This document shows, in pieces, positions 42,985 through 52,336 of a DNA stretch of 64,000 nt. The notes below the pieces were generated by a model, which saw nothing but the letters and a program-made list of their open reading frames with translations, was not told the origin of the DNA and made no database searches. Numbering within the stretch: position 1 is the first letter of the stretch; every line of letters begins with the position of its first letter. This DNA comes from JAIVJZ01 sp035645695. GTDB lineage: Bacteria; Acidobacteriota; Blastocatellia; Pyrinomonadales; Pyrinomonadaceae. Location: assembly GCA_035645695.1 (NCBI GenBank), contig DASQMC010000051.1, positions 3,120 through 67,119 on the forward strand, read 5' to 3'. The translations under genes and the position numbers were made by a program.

Positions 42985-44000
42985 CGACGACGATGGAGGA
43001 AGCGGCGGCGACAACAACAGCGGCAACGACTGCAACGAGGACGGCGACCGCGGATCGCACGGCGGAGAAGATGATCGTCTTCGAGGACGTGTCGAAGTTC
43101 TACGGCGAGATACTCGGCGTCAACCGCGTCAATCTCTCCATTGCGCCGGGCATCACGAGTCTGGTCGGGCCGAACGGTTCGGGCAAGACCACTTTGATGA
43201 ACCTGATGACCGGGCTTTTGAAGCCGACGCGCGGGCGCATCAGCGTGCTCGGCACCAGCCCCGATCAACCGGAAGAACTGTTCCGCAAGGTCGGCTACTG
43301 CGCGCAGTTCGACTCTTTCCCGCGCGGCGCCACGGGGCGTGAGTTCATCGAGTTTTACCTGCGCACGCACGGCGCGTCGCGTCGCGCGCTGGAGAATTTG
43401 ACGCATCAGGCGTTGGAGCGCGTTTCGATGCTGGATGCCGCCGACCGGAAAGTCGCCGGTTACAGCAAGGGCATGCGCCAGCGCATCCGCCTCGCGCAGT
43501 CCATCGCGCACAATCCGGCCGTGCTCATTCTCGACGAGCCTCTGAACGGCCTCGACCCGATGGCGCGCGCCGAGATCATACGCCTCTTCCGCCAACTCGC
43601 CGCCGAAGGTTTGTACCTCATCATCTCCAGCCACATCCTGCACGAGGTGGACATGATGTCGGATAGCGTCGTGCTCCTGAACAACGGCTACGTCGTCGCC
43701 GAGGGCAACGTCCACGGCGTGCGCGACGAGATCGAGGAGCACCCGATGCAGATTTTGATCCGCTGCGACCGCCCGCAACTGCTGGCCGCGCGCGTTTTCG
43801 AGCAGGACGGCGTGGTCGAGGCGCGGCTGCACGACGACAAGCAGGGGTTGTTCGTGAAGACGCGACGCCCGGACGAGTTTTACCTGCTCCTGAATCGCGT
43901 CGTGCTCGACGGCGACCTGAAGGTCGAGTCGGTCGCGCCCGCGGACGACGACTTGAACGCGGTCTACCAGTATTTGATCAGTTCGGACGGAGGGCGATGA
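42981..44000 (+). CDS. ABC transporter ATP-binding protein
   Basis: About 339 residues from ATG 42981. A Thr/Ala-rich start (MTTTMEEAAATTTAATT) precedes the domain. Walker A is LVGPNGSGKTT, signature YSKGMRQRI, Walker B VLILDEPLNGLDPM, H-loop IISSHILHEVDMM. It is paralogous to the ATPase at 41109 and works with the permease at 43997. Thr/Ala runs at the N-terminus here and at the C-terminus of the first ATPase may reflect local repeats. Each stop/start pair in the four-gene chain overlaps. Confidence 0.9.
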   Translation: MTTTMEEAAATTTAATTATRTATADRTAEKMIVFEDVSKFYGEILGVNRVNLSIAPGITSLVGPNGSGKTTLMNLMTGLLKPTRGRISVLGTSPDQPEELFRKVGYCAQFDSFPRGATGREFIEFYLRTHGASRRALENLTHQALERVSMLDAADRKVAGYSKGMRQRIRLAQSIAHNPAVLILDEPLNGLDPMARAEIIRLFRQLAAEGLYLIISSHILHEVDMMSDSVVLLNNGYVVAEGNVHGVRDEIEEHPMQILIRCDRPQLLAARVFEQDGVVEARLHDDKQGLFVKTRRPDEFYLLLNRVVLDGDLKVESVAPADDDLNAVYQYLISSDGGR

Positions 44001-44869
44001 TGAGTTCGCACATTGATTCGGCCGGGGCGACAGCAGCGGCGACGCGCACGCTGCCGTGGGGACTGTGGGCGCAGCAGACGCTCGGCATCCTGCGCCTTGA
44101 GTTGCGGAAAAATTTCCTGAGCCGCCGCGCGTTGTTGATCTACTTGCTCGCGGGGCTGCCGGTCTTCATGCTGTTCCTCCTCGCGATCCTCCCGCCCGAC
44201 TTCGACGATTGGCGCAACTTCAGCGGGCTGAGCGAGGTCTTTTCGATGATCTACAACACGCTCATCCTGCGCGCCGTCGTCTTCTTCGGCTGCGCGTGGA
44301 TTTTCATGAATTTGTTCCGCGGCGAGGTGGTGGACAGGAGTTTGCATTACTACTTCCTGTCGCCGATCAGGCGCGAGGTTCTCGTCGTCGGCAAATACCT
44401 GTCGGGGCTTGTCACGGCAATCGTGCTCTTCGGTTTGACGACGCTGCTCTCGCTCTTCATGCTCTACTTTCCGCGCTTCTCGGCGGAAAGCACGCGCTAC
44501 TTCTTCGAGGGCGCGGGCGGCAAGCAGGCGCTCATTTATCTCGGCATCACGACGCTCGCCGTTATCGGCTACGGCGCGATCTTCCTGATCGTCGGCCTCT
44601 TTTTCCGCAACCCCATCATCCCCGCGCTCCTCATCTACGGCTGGGAGTGGATCAACTTCCTGCTGCCGCCCCTGTTCAAGAAAGTGAGCGTCATACACTA
44701 CCTGCACTCGCTGATGCCCGTGCCGATGAACGATGGGCCGTTCGCCGTGATGGCCGAGCCGACGCCCGCGTGGCTCTCCGTCCCCAGCCTGCTCGTCTTC
44801 ACGCTGATCGTCCTCGCGCTGGCCGGCTATCACACGCGCCGGATGGAGATCAGCTACGTCGGAGACTAA
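43997..44869 (+). CDS. ABC-2-type transporter permease
   Basis: About 290 residues with six membrane helices, including LLIYLLAGLPVFMLFLLAIL, YGAIFLIVGLFFRNPIIPALLIYGW and SLLVFTLIVLALAGY. The loop VVDRSLHYYFLSPIRREVLVVGKYLSG is typical of ABC-2 permeases. It is coupled to the preceding ATPase by ATGA. The operon therefore holds two ATPase-permease pairs that could form one hetero-complex or two exporters. It is followed by a G/A-rich inverted repeat. Confidence 0.88.
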   Translation: MMSSHIDSAGATAAATRTLPWGLWAQQTLGILRLELRKNFLSRRALLIYLLAGLPVFMLFLLAILPPDFDDWRNFSGLSEVFSMIYNTLILRAVVFFGCAWIFMNLFRGEVVDRSLHYYFLSPIRREVLVVGKYLSGLVTAIVLFGLTTLLSLFMLYFPRFSAESTRYFFEGAGGKQALIYLGITTLAVIGYGAIFLIVGLFFRNPIIPALLIYGWEWINFLLPPLFKKVSVIHYLHSLMPVPMNDGPFAVMAEPTPAWLSVPSLLVFTLIVLALAGYHTRRMEISYVGD

Positions 44870-44879
44870 AGACGGGGTA

Positions 44880-45001
44880 AAGGGAAAAGTAAAAGAGAGA
44901 GGGTAAGGGGGAAAGGGTAAGGGGGAAAGGGTAAAAGCCAGGAGTGCTTTATCCTTTCCCCCTTACCCTTTCCCCTTTTACCCTCCCCCTTTACCTTACC
45001 C
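44880..45001. terminator. G/A- and C/T-rich inverted repeat between convergent genes
   Basis: The left half repeats GGGTAAG/GGGGAAA heptamers (about 44909-44934), the right half (44951-45001) is the complementary C/T-rich text. The two can pair over about 40 bases. It lies between the permease stop and the RtcA stop and probably ends transcription from both. Confidence 0.75.
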
Positions 45002-45002
45002 T

Positions 45003-46031
45003 TTAACCGAAGATTTCGATCTTCCACACGTTCCCGTCGAGCGGCCTTGTCTTGATGCGAACGTCGAGAAACATCTCGATGATCTCGATGTTGGTCGTCG
45101 TGTGCAGAGAAGGCGGGCCGGTCGTATATGAGCCGCCGCCCGCGAGCGCGAGCGGGATGAGCAGTTGATCGGCCAGATGCTCGCCGACGGGCGCGCCTGT
45201 TTCTATGTAGGCGCGCGCTTCTTCAGACGCGCGCTCGGCCACTGTCTCGGCGCGCACGCCGCGCTCGCCGATGCCCGTGAAGATTTCCATGAGGTGTTCG
45301 CTCTCGATTTCGAGCGTCAGGATGTTGCCGGGGCTGAGTGCGTTTTGTGAAGTCTCGACGTGCAACTCGTCGCCCGGAGAATCGCCCCAGCCGAGTTCGG
45401 CGGCGACGACGCCCAACTCGCGCTCGCCGATCTCCGGCGGGAGTTTGACGACGAGCGCGCGGGCGCGACGCGCATTGATCGAGCCGCGCGCGTGCAGTTC
45501 GAGCGGCTTGAGCTTGCTCGCGGGTTCGACGAGCGCGTTCAGGCGTCCGCCGCCCGGCGGGTAGAAACCGTAGCGTTCGAGTTCGGCCGAGACGCGCGGC
45601 CCCATGCGATTGACGAGCGGTAGAAAAGCCCTGGCGATGAACTCGTAGGGAGGCGCGTGGACGTTATGCGTGCCACCTTCAAAGGCGAGCGTCGAGGGCG
45701 CGGAGGCGAGCATCAGGGGCGGCAAAATCGTCTGGAGCACGAGCATGGTGCTTCCGGCCGTGCCGATGTGGAACGCGTAGTCGCCGGGCTCGACGCGGCC
45801 GGGGTGGAAGGTGAACGCGGTCGCGCCGAGAGACTCGCCTTCAACCCGCGCGCCGCCGATCTTGGCGGCGGCGCGGACGGCGGTGAGATGTTGCCGCCCG
45901 AGGCCGGGTCGTTCGCGTCGCGCGCGGACGTTCGCGATGCGGAAAGGTTTTCCGGTAATGAGCGAGAGCGCGAGCGAAGTGCGGATGATCTGCCCGCCGC
46001 CCTCTCCGCGTGAACCGTCAATCGTGATCAT
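45003..46031 (-). CDS. rtcA: RNA 3'-terminal phosphate cyclase
   Basis: About 342 residues, the full family length. It turns an RNA 3'-phosphate into a 2',3'-cyclic phosphate using ATP. Visible motifs are DGSRGEGGGQIIRTSLALS, RPGLGRQHLTAV, GSTMLVLQTILPPL and the nucleophile H285 in PVGEHLADQLLIPLAL. No RtcB ligase or RtcR regulator is in the window. It is divergent from the XPB helicase gene 71 bp away. The RtcA signature is strong. Its role is RNA repair or processing in the cytoplasm. Confidence 0.95.
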   Translation of the reverse strand: MITIDGSRGEGGGQIIRTSLALSLITGKPFRIANVRARRERPGLGRQHLTAVRAAAKIGGARVEGESLGATAFTFHPGRVEPGDYAFHIGTAGSTMLVLQTILPPLMLASAPSTLAFEGGTHNVHAPPYEFIARAFLPLVNRMGPRVSAELERYGFYPPGGGRLNALVEPASKLKPLELHARGSINARRARALVVKLPPEIGERELGVVAAELGWGDSPGDELHVETSQNALSPGNILTLEIESEHLMEIFTGIGERGVRAETVAERASEEARAYIETGAPVGEHLADQLLIPLALAGGGSYTTGPPSLHTTTNIEIIEMFLDVRIKTRPLDGNVWKIEIFG

Positions 46032-46102
46032 AGTGAGCCGGATTGTAACGCAGGCACGCGCGCTTTTCTCAGAGCGCGCCCGCCTGTTGTACTCTGGACG
46101 GC

Positions 46103-47527
46103 GTGACCGCGGACGCCAAACAAATCGTGCTGCGCTTCGACGCAGGCACGCTCCTTCTGGACGGAGCAGAGCGCGACGCGCCGGGCGTGCCCGCGCCCTT
46201 TCGCTGGGACGAGCGCGTCCTGCGTTGGCGCGCGCCCGCGCTCAGCTACCGCCACGTCGTCAAAGCTTTAACGCGCGGGGGCGTGGCCTTTGAAGACCGC
46301 GCGCGCGCATATCACAAGTTCGACTTTCCGACGAAGTTCACGGTCGAGCCGCGCCCCTATCAACATGAAGCCATCGCCGCGTGGCGCAAGGCCGAGCGTT
46401 GCGGCGTTATCATCCTGCCGACGGGCGCGGGCAAAAGCCTCGTGGCGCAGATGGCTATCGAACAGACGCAGCGCTCGACGCTCGTCGTCGTGCCGACGAT
46501 TGACTTGATGAACCAGTGGTACGACTTGTTGCTCTCGTCGTTTCAAGCCGAAGTCGGGCTTATCGGCGGGGGGTTCTTCGAGGTCGGCGCGCTGACGGTG
46601 ACGACCTACGCCTCCGCCTTCCGTTTCATGGAACGGCTCGGCAACGGCTTCGGCCTCGTCATCTTCGACGAATGCCACCACCTGCCCGGCGACGTGTTTC
46701 GCTATGCCGCAGAGATGTCGCTCGCGCCCTTTCGCCTCGGCCTGACCGCCACGCCCGAACGCGCCGACGGCGCGGACGAGATGCTCGAAGAGTTGATCGG
46801 CCCCACGGTTTACCGCCGGGAGGCGCGCGAACTCGCGGGCGAATACTTGTCCGACTACAGCATCGTGCGCCTGCACGTCGAAATGAGCGCGGCGGAGCGC
46901 GCGGCCTACGAAGCGGAGCGCGCCGTCTTCAAAAGTTTTCTCCAACAGAAAAACATCCGCCTGAGCAGCCTGCACGGCTGGCAAATGTTCATCGCGGCCA
47001 GCGCGCGCAGCAGCGAGGGGCGGCGCGCGATGATGGCCTATCGCGAGTCGAAGCGCATCGCGCTCGGGACGGACGCGAAGTTGCGCGTGCTCTCGGAACT
47101 GCTTCGGCGACACAGGCGCGACCGCGTGCTCATCTTCACGGCCGAGAACGAGATGGTCTATCGCATCTCGGGGCAATTCCTGATCCCCGCCATCACGCAC
47201 GAGACGAACATCAAGGAGCGTCGCGAATGGCTCGCCGCGTTCAACGCGGGCGACGTGCTTGCGCTCGCCACCTCGAAAGTCCTGAACGAGGGCGTCAACA
47301 TCCCGGCCGCTTCCGTCGCCGTCGTCCTCTCCGGTTCCGGCTCGACGCGCGAGCACATCCAGCGGCTCGGCCGCATACTGCGCAAGCAACCCGACAAGGA
47401 GGCGACGCTCTACGAGGTCGTCACCCTCGACACGACGGAAGAGGGCATCAGCCGACGGCGCAGCGGCGAACAGTTTCGCACCCGCGCGGGACGCGGCGAC
47501 AATCAAAGTTTATTAAGCGACCCGTAA
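46103..47527 (+). CDS. XPB-family DNA helicase
   Basis: About 474 residues from a GTG start. Motif I is IILPTGAGKS, motif II DECHH (IFDECHHLPGD), motif III LTATPER and motif VI HIQRLGRILRK. The N-terminal damage-recognition-like part and the two RecA lobes match archaeal XPB. It unwinds DNA for nucleotide excision repair or replication-coupled functions. The Bax1 nuclease gene starts 3 bp after its stop, the same pair as in archaea. The Thr/Ser-rich end is short. No bacterial UvrABC gene is nearby. Confidence 0.92.
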   Translation: MTADAKQIVLRFDAGTLLLDGAERDAPGVPAPFRWDERVLRWRAPALSYRHVVKALTRGGVAFEDRARAYHKFDFPTKFTVEPRPYQHEAIAAWRKAERCGVIILPTGAGKSLVAQMAIEQTQRSTLVVVPTIDLMNQWYDLLLSSFQAEVGLIGGGFFEVGALTVTTYASAFRFMERLGNGFGLVIFDECHHLPGDVFRYAAEMSLAPFRLGLTATPERADGADEMLEELIGPTVYRREARELAGEYLSDYSIVRLHVEMSAAERAAYEAERAVFKSFLQQKNIRLSSLHGWQMFIAASARSSEGRRAMMAYRESKRIALGTDAKLRVLSELLRRHRRDRVLIFTAENEMVYRISGQFLIPAITHETNIKERREWLAAFNAGDVLALATSKVLNEGVNIPAASVAVVLSGSGSTREHIQRLGRILRKQPDKEATLYEVVTLDTTEEGISRRRSGEQFRTRAGRGDNQSLLSDP

Positions 47528-47530
47528 TTT

Positions 47531-48751
47531 ATGTTGACCTCAGACCTCGCACAAAGCTGGCAGCGCGGCAATCAAATCCGGCCGCGCTACATCGAGACGG
47601 AAGACGAAGGCTGGCTCGAAGCCGCCGCCGCCCTCATCGAACTCTTCCGCGAGCATCGCGGCCTGACGCGCGCCGAACTCGACGCCGCGCTCGAAGATTA
47701 CGTCGGCACGGGAACGGACTACAAAATCCTGCGCGGCCTGATCAAGTTGCTGTCGGATCGGACGGAGTTCGCGGCGGGCGTCGAGGTCGCCCCGGCGGAC
47801 TTGCGCCGCGCGGTCTTTCTCAAGGCGCGCGGCGTGCATCCTGTGACGGACGAGGGAACGCGCGCGGAGGTCATCGAGGCGGCGGGCGTCGAACTCGGCT
47901 GCGCGCCGGACGTGGTGCGCGCGAACCTCTACGCCGACCTGACGAAGAACCAGCGGCTCGTCGAGTTTGAAGAGACGGACGCGCGCTCGCTCGTCGAACT
48001 CTACAACGTGGCGCAGGCGCAGGCTCTCCTGTATCGCTCCGTGCGGATGCGCGTGAGCGTCGCGCCGCAATCGGCGGAAGGGTATCGCGAACTCTTCGGC
48101 GCGATTAAGGCTTACAGGCTGATTCACACGATCAAAGGGACTGCGGCGAACGGTTATGAAATCGCGCTCGACGGGCCGGTCTCCATGTTTCATCGCTCGC
48201 AGAAGTACGGCATCCAGATGGCGGTCTTTCTGCCCGCGCTCCTGTTGTGCAAGGGCTGGCGCATGCGCGCCGAGATCGCGCTCCAGCGGGCGCAGCAGGG
48301 CACGGCCTTCTTCGAGATGGAGAGCGAACGCCACGGGTTGCGCTCGCACTACCCGGAAATCACGCCTTATGAAAATCCCGTCAGGGAAAAGTTGCTGGCC
48401 GCCTGGGCCCGTTTCGAGAGCGAGTGGACGCTCTCCGCGAGCGGCGAGATCATCAACCTCGGCGCGGGCGCATTCATCCCCGATTTCGTGCTGCGACACC
48501 CGTCGGGGCGACAAGTTTACCTTGAGATTTTAGGCTTCTGGACACCGGCGCATCTGAAAGAACGATTGCAGGAATTTGCGGGGAGCGAATTTCGCGATTA
48601 CCTGCTCGCCGCGTGGGAAGAACTGCGGGGCAGCCGCGATCCTCTCGTCTCCGCTCCGCCGCACACGATCATTTTCAAACGCTCGCTCGACCCGGCGACC
48701 GTGGAGCTGGCGGTTAACAAGTTGGTCTCGGAAGACGACGCGCACGCATGA
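47531..48751 (+). CDS. Bax1 (DUF790) XPB-associated nuclease
   Basis: About 406 residues of the DUF790 family. The nuclease core includes FIPDFVLRHPSGRQVYLEILGFW, with the Asp/Glu residues of a PD-(D/E)xK-like site, and the N-terminal part has WLEAAAALIELFREHRG. In archaea it binds XPB and cuts one strand of a bubble. Here its gene follows the helicase by 3 bp. Its stop TGA overlaps the ATG of the first minicistron upstream of homoserine dehydrogenase. Rare in bacteria, so horizontal origin is possible. Confidence 0.9.
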   Translation: MLTSDLAQSWQRGNQIRPRYIETEDEGWLEAAAALIELFREHRGLTRAELDAALEDYVGTGTDYKILRGLIKLLSDRTEFAAGVEVAPADLRRAVFLKARGVHPVTDEGTRAEVIEAAGVELGCAPDVVRANLYADLTKNQRLVEFEETDARSLVELYNVAQAQALLYRSVRMRVSVAPQSAEGYRELFGAIKAYRLIHTIKGTAANGYEIALDGPVSMFHRSQKYGIQMAVFLPALLLCKGWRMRAEIALQRAQQGTAFFEMESERHGLRSHYPEITPYENPVREKLLAAWARFESEWTLSASGEIINLGAGAFIPDFVLRHPSGRQVYLEILGFWTPAHLKERLQEFAGSEFRDYLLAAWEELRGSRDPLVSAPPHTIIFKRSLDPATVELAVNKLVSEDDAHA

Positions 48752-48805
48752 AGACTTTCAACCTGTCGTGAAAACTTTCAACCTGTGATGAAAACTTTCA
48801 ACCTG
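48748..48805 (+). promoter_or_regulatory. Triplicated translation start with two overlapping minicistrons
   Basis: Three ~20-bp copies of the same start region follow each other. Copy 1 (ATG 48748) encodes MKTFNLS and stops at 48769-48771. Copy 2 (GTG 48768) encodes M/V-KTFNL and stops at 48786-48788. Copy 3 (ATG 48788) opens the homoserine dehydrogenase. Each stop overlaps the next start (ATGA, GTGA, TGATG), so a ribosome ending Bax1 could pass along the chain. It may tune hom expression. Confidence 0.7.
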
Positions 48806-49894
48806 TGCTTTCTGGGCTTCGGCAACGTCGGGCACGCTCTGGTGCGTCTGCTCGGCGAGAAGTCTGTGGAGATGCGCGAGCGGTACGGCATCGAGTGGCG
48901 CATCACGGGCGCGGCGACGCGTCGCGCGGGCTGGCGCGCGGCGGCGGCGGAAGGCTTGCCCGCCGAGTCGTTATTATCGGGCGAGTGGGCGGCGGATGCG
49001 GGGCGAGGCGGCGAGCCGCGCCCGGCGAACGTGCGCGAGTGGCTCGCGGCGGCGCGGTGCGACGTGATGTTCGAGATCACTTCGCTGGAACCTCTGACGG
49101 GCGAACCCGCCGTCGGGTATGTGCGCGCGGCGCTGGAGGCGGGCGCGCACGTCGTGACGGCGAATAAAGGCACGCTCGTTCACGGCTATCGAGACTTGCA
49201 CGCGCTCGCCAAAGCATGCGGGCGGCGCTTCCTGTTCGAGGCGACGGTGGCCGACATGCCCGTCTTCTCGCTCTTTCGCGAGTGCCTGCCCGCCGCGCGA
49301 TTGCGCGCCTTTCGCGGCATCTTCAACTCGACCACCAACGTCATTCTCGAAGAGATGGAGGGGGGGCGCACGTTCGACGACGGCTTGCGGAGCGCGCAGT
49401 CGCTCGGCGTCACCGAAACCGGCCCGGCCTACGATGTTGACGGCTGGGACGCGGCCGTCAAGACGTGCGCGCTGGCAAACGTGCTCATGAACGTTCCCTT
49501 GCGGCTCGACGAGATCGAGAGAAGAGGGATTCGCGGGTTGGAACCGGAGAGCGTGCGCGCCGCGCGCGACGCGGGCACGCCCTACAAACTCGTGAGCCGC
49601 GCGGAGCGCACGCGCGAAGGAGGCATCGCGGCGCGCGTCGGCGCGGAACGGATCGCGGCGGGCGATCCTTTGGCCGCCGTCAACGGCACATCCCTCATCA
49701 TCCATTTTGAATTGGACATTCTGCCCGGCCTGACGCTGACGGCGCACCATCCCGATTTGCAGAGCACCGCCTACGGGTTGCTCTCCGATTTCATCAATAT
49801 AGCTCGCGCCGAAACCTGGAAGTGCCAAAAGGGGAGCGGCGTGCACGATTCTCTTTGCGTCTCTACGTTTAAAAACTTTGCGCCCCGAACGTGA
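48788..49894 (+). CDS. hom: Homoserine dehydrogenase
   Basis: About 368 residues from ATG 48788 (a GTG one codon earlier is also in frame). It reduces aspartate semialdehyde to homoserine in threonine and methionine synthesis. The NAD site is CFLGFGNVGHALVRLL, the central HVVTANKGTLVHG holds the catalytic Lys, and FNSTTNVILEEMEGGRTFDDGL is the family signature. There is no ACT regulatory domain. The last ~20 residues (HDSLCVSTFKNFAPRT) lie over a repeat-derived hairpin. Regulation by minicistrons is likely (see 48748). It follows the repair genes without a clear functional link. Confidence 0.93.
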   Translation: MKTFNLCFLGFGNVGHALVRLLGEKSVEMRERYGIEWRITGAATRRAGWRAAAAEGLPAESLLSGEWAADAGRGGEPRPANVREWLAAARCDVMFEITSLEPLTGEPAVGYVRAALEAGAHVVTANKGTLVHGYRDLHALAKACGRRFLFEATVADMPVFSLFRECLPAARLRAFRGIFNSTTNVILEEMEGGRTFDDGLRSAQSLGVTETGPAYDVDGWDAAVKTCALANVLMNVPLRLDEIERRGIRGLEPESVRAARDAGTPYKLVSRAERTREGGIAARVGAERIAAGDPLAAVNGTSLIIHFELDILPGLTLTAHHPDLQSTAYGLLSDFINIARAETWKCQKGSGVHDSLCVSTFKNFAPRT

Positions 49895-49917
49895 AATTGT
49901 TTTCACGTTCGGGGCGC
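49880..49917 (+). terminator. 17-bp hairpin overlapping the hom stop codon
   Basis: Arms 49880-49896 and 49901-49917 pair perfectly over 17 bp with a 4-nt loop (TTGT). The left arm includes the last codons and TGA of hom. No long U-tract follows. It most likely ends the hom transcript and, facing the other way, the convergent gene at 49963. Confidence 0.7.
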
Positions 49918-49962
49918 GGAGGAAAAAAACCGGAGGCGCGGAGAGTTTTAGCGTTCGCGCGG

Positions 49963-50901
49963 TTAATTGCTGGATTGCTCTTCGTCGTCGGTGTCGGGGA
50001 CGATGAAGGAGAGGTTGGTGAGAACGCTGCGCAGGCGAACCTGTCCGAGCAGCGTTTCGAGATAACAGGTGAGACCTTCGAGCGCGGGGCCGATCTCCAG
50101 TATGCGTCGCGCCCCGGCCACCTGTTTGACGAAGCGTTCATATTCCTCCCAATCCCTGTACATCAGGTAGCACATGCTGCCGTCGCGAAAACGCTTGAGG
50201 TGCGCGAGCAGAAGCGCGACCGAAAACTGATCGCATTCCTTGTCGGCGCGGCGCGCCAGCTCCACCAGATTCCAGAGATCGCGGTAGAGGGTGAGCGCTT
50301 CCACGCGGCGCGTGTGAAAGTCGTTGAAGAGATGTTCGCCGTCGAGCGCGGAGTCGAAGACCTGCGTGAGGGAGATGGTTGATTGCTGAAAGCAGTTGCG
50401 GAGCAACCCGTGCGCGCGTTCGAGTTTACCCCGCAGGGGCGGTGCCTGCGGGTCGTTGATGCCGACGAGTTCAAACCCGTAGACGCGCCCGATCTCGTGG
50501 CCGATAGCGTAACTGATGCCGTCGAGCGTCGAGAGCAGTTCCTCGCTCGCGCCTTCGAGGTGGAGCACGTCGGCGTCGATCCGTTCGATCAGCGCAAGCG
50601 ACTCTCTGTGGACGTTCGTAAAGACGGAGAAGGTCGAGGCGAGCAGTTGATCCTGCTGCACCTTCTTTTCGATGAGTTGCAGGTAGTCGAGCAGGCGCGC
50701 GAGGTCTGTGAAAACGCGTCGCATCATCATGCCGAGCGAAGCGGGTTTGATGTTCTCGACGAGAGCGGCCAGCGACGCGGCCAGAACCTCTTCGGGCGGT
50801 GTTTGAACTTCCGCCTCCGGGCGAGTTTCCGTTGCGGCCGGGTACCGGGCGAAAGCCTTCGAGGCGTCATGGGCGGGCTGGTCAAAAATTGCGCTGCTCA
50901 T
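49963..50901 (-). CDS. Helical protein of unknown function
   Basis: About 312 residues from ATG 50901; a start at 51021 would extend 40 residues without support. It is mainly alpha-helical: an Ala-rich start (EEVLAASLAALVENIKPASLG), LDYLQLIEKKVQQDQLLAS, and YRDWEEYERFVKQVAGARRIL near the C-terminus. No signal peptide, membrane segment or catalytic motif is visible. It ends in an acidic DTDDEEQSSN. I do not recognise a family. Divergent from the pirin gene. Confidence 0.7.
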   Translation of the reverse strand: MSSAIFDQPAHDASKAFARYPAATETRPEAEVQTPPEEVLAASLAALVENIKPASLGMMMRRVFTDLARLLDYLQLIEKKVQQDQLLASTFSVFTNVHRESLALIERIDADVLHLEGASEELLSTLDGISYAIGHEIGRVYGFELVGINDPQAPPLRGKLERAHGLLRNCFQQSTISLTQVFDSALDGEHLFNDFHTRRVEALTLYRDLWNLVELARRADKECDQFSVALLLAHLKRFRDGSMCYLMYRDWEEYERFVKQVAGARRILEIGPALEGLTCYLETLLGQVRLRSVLTNLSFIVPDTDDEEQSSN

Positions 50902-50968
50902 AAAGTTAGATGTGTCCTGAAAGGGATGCCGGTCGAAAGCCGGGCATCTCGGGGGAAGTTGCTCTCCT

Positions 50969-51013
50969 GTCGAAAAGAGCGAAAAGCTCGGTCGAAAAGA
51001 GCGAAAAAGCTCG
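50969..51013. repeat. Tandem duplicate GTCGAAAAGAGCGAAAAGCT
   Basis: Two copies, 50969-50990 and 50991-51013, of a ~22-bp unit rich in GCGAAAA; the second has one extra A. They lie in the spacer upstream of the helical protein gene. Possible operator or recombination relic. Confidence 0.85.
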
Positions 51014-51314
51014 GCTGTCAAAACTTCCTGCGGCGAAAAAGGCAGCGGCGCGGTGGTTCTCCGCGCATCGAGCTACCACTTTGCTCTCAAACTTTATGCC
51101 AGAAGCCGCTTTGATCTGTCTCGCCCGACATAAGCGACTTTGCAGCCGTTTTCGCATCTAAATAGCGAACACTCGGAATTCCGGCGGCGGCGGCTGACAG
51201 TTTGACAGGTCAAGATGGCAGAGTTGCGACAATATGTCAGGCAATGCCTGATGCGTGCGCCGTTACGAGCAGTAAGACCGGCGTGCAAGATGGCGGCACG
51301 CGGTTTCGAGAGAA

Positions 51315-51383
51315 ATGAGTTTGCGCCGTCCGCCCGCCCGATGAGTTTGCGCCGTCCGCCCGCCCGGCTACCAGGGCGGGCGG
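51315..51383. repeat. 26-bp perfect tandem repeat merging into a hairpin
   Basis: Copies 51315-51340 and 51341-51366 are identical. Bases 51356-51365 pair with 51374-51383 over 10 G/C pairs with an 8-nt loop; copy 1 has an identical left arm, so two alternative stems are possible. A TTTT follows at about 51386. It lies ~65 bp before the pirin gene, perhaps in its 5' leader. Confidence 0.85.
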
Positions 51384-51447
51384 GGTTTTGGAATAAGCGA
51401 CTATCAATGGAGGCTCTCGTTTCGTTTACGAGGGCGGGGAGAATTCG

Positions 51448-52146
<699 letters not shown>

Positions 52147-52207
52147 ACGACCCGCGCGTGGCGCGATTGATTTCCGGCGAAAGCGTTCCGGGGCGGTTTA
52201 ACGCGCG

Positions 52208-52247
52208 GAGAGGGAGCGGAGAAAATTGGTTCTCTCCGCTCCCTCTC
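52208..52247. terminator. 15-bp inverted repeat between convergent genes
   Basis: Arms 52208-52222 and 52233-52247 pair perfectly with a 10-nt loop. Text is of the GAGAGGGAGCGGAGA family. It lies between the pirin stop and the sigma-factor stop, so a bidirectional terminator is likely. Confidence 0.7.
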
Positions 52248-52336
52248 GATGTTTATTCTCTTTTCTTCCTTGGCGGTCGCGGCTCAGGATGAATTTGACC
52301 CTGACGCACGAAGGTTCGGGCGACTCCGCCGCGTCG

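Larger units (their letters stand above)
50902..51447. other. Noncoding spacer with two tandem repeats
   Basis: 546 bp between the divergent helical protein and pirin genes. No gene supported. It carries an imperfect ~22-bp tandem repeat (50969-51013), a 26-bp perfect tandem repeat (51315-51366) and a hairpin overlapping the latter. Divergent promoters should be here but none is convincing. Confidence 0.6.

Noticed and set aside
46268..47506. Minus-strand frame of ~412 codons
   Set aside because: Antisense of the XPB helicase, which has clear helicase motifs on the plus strand.
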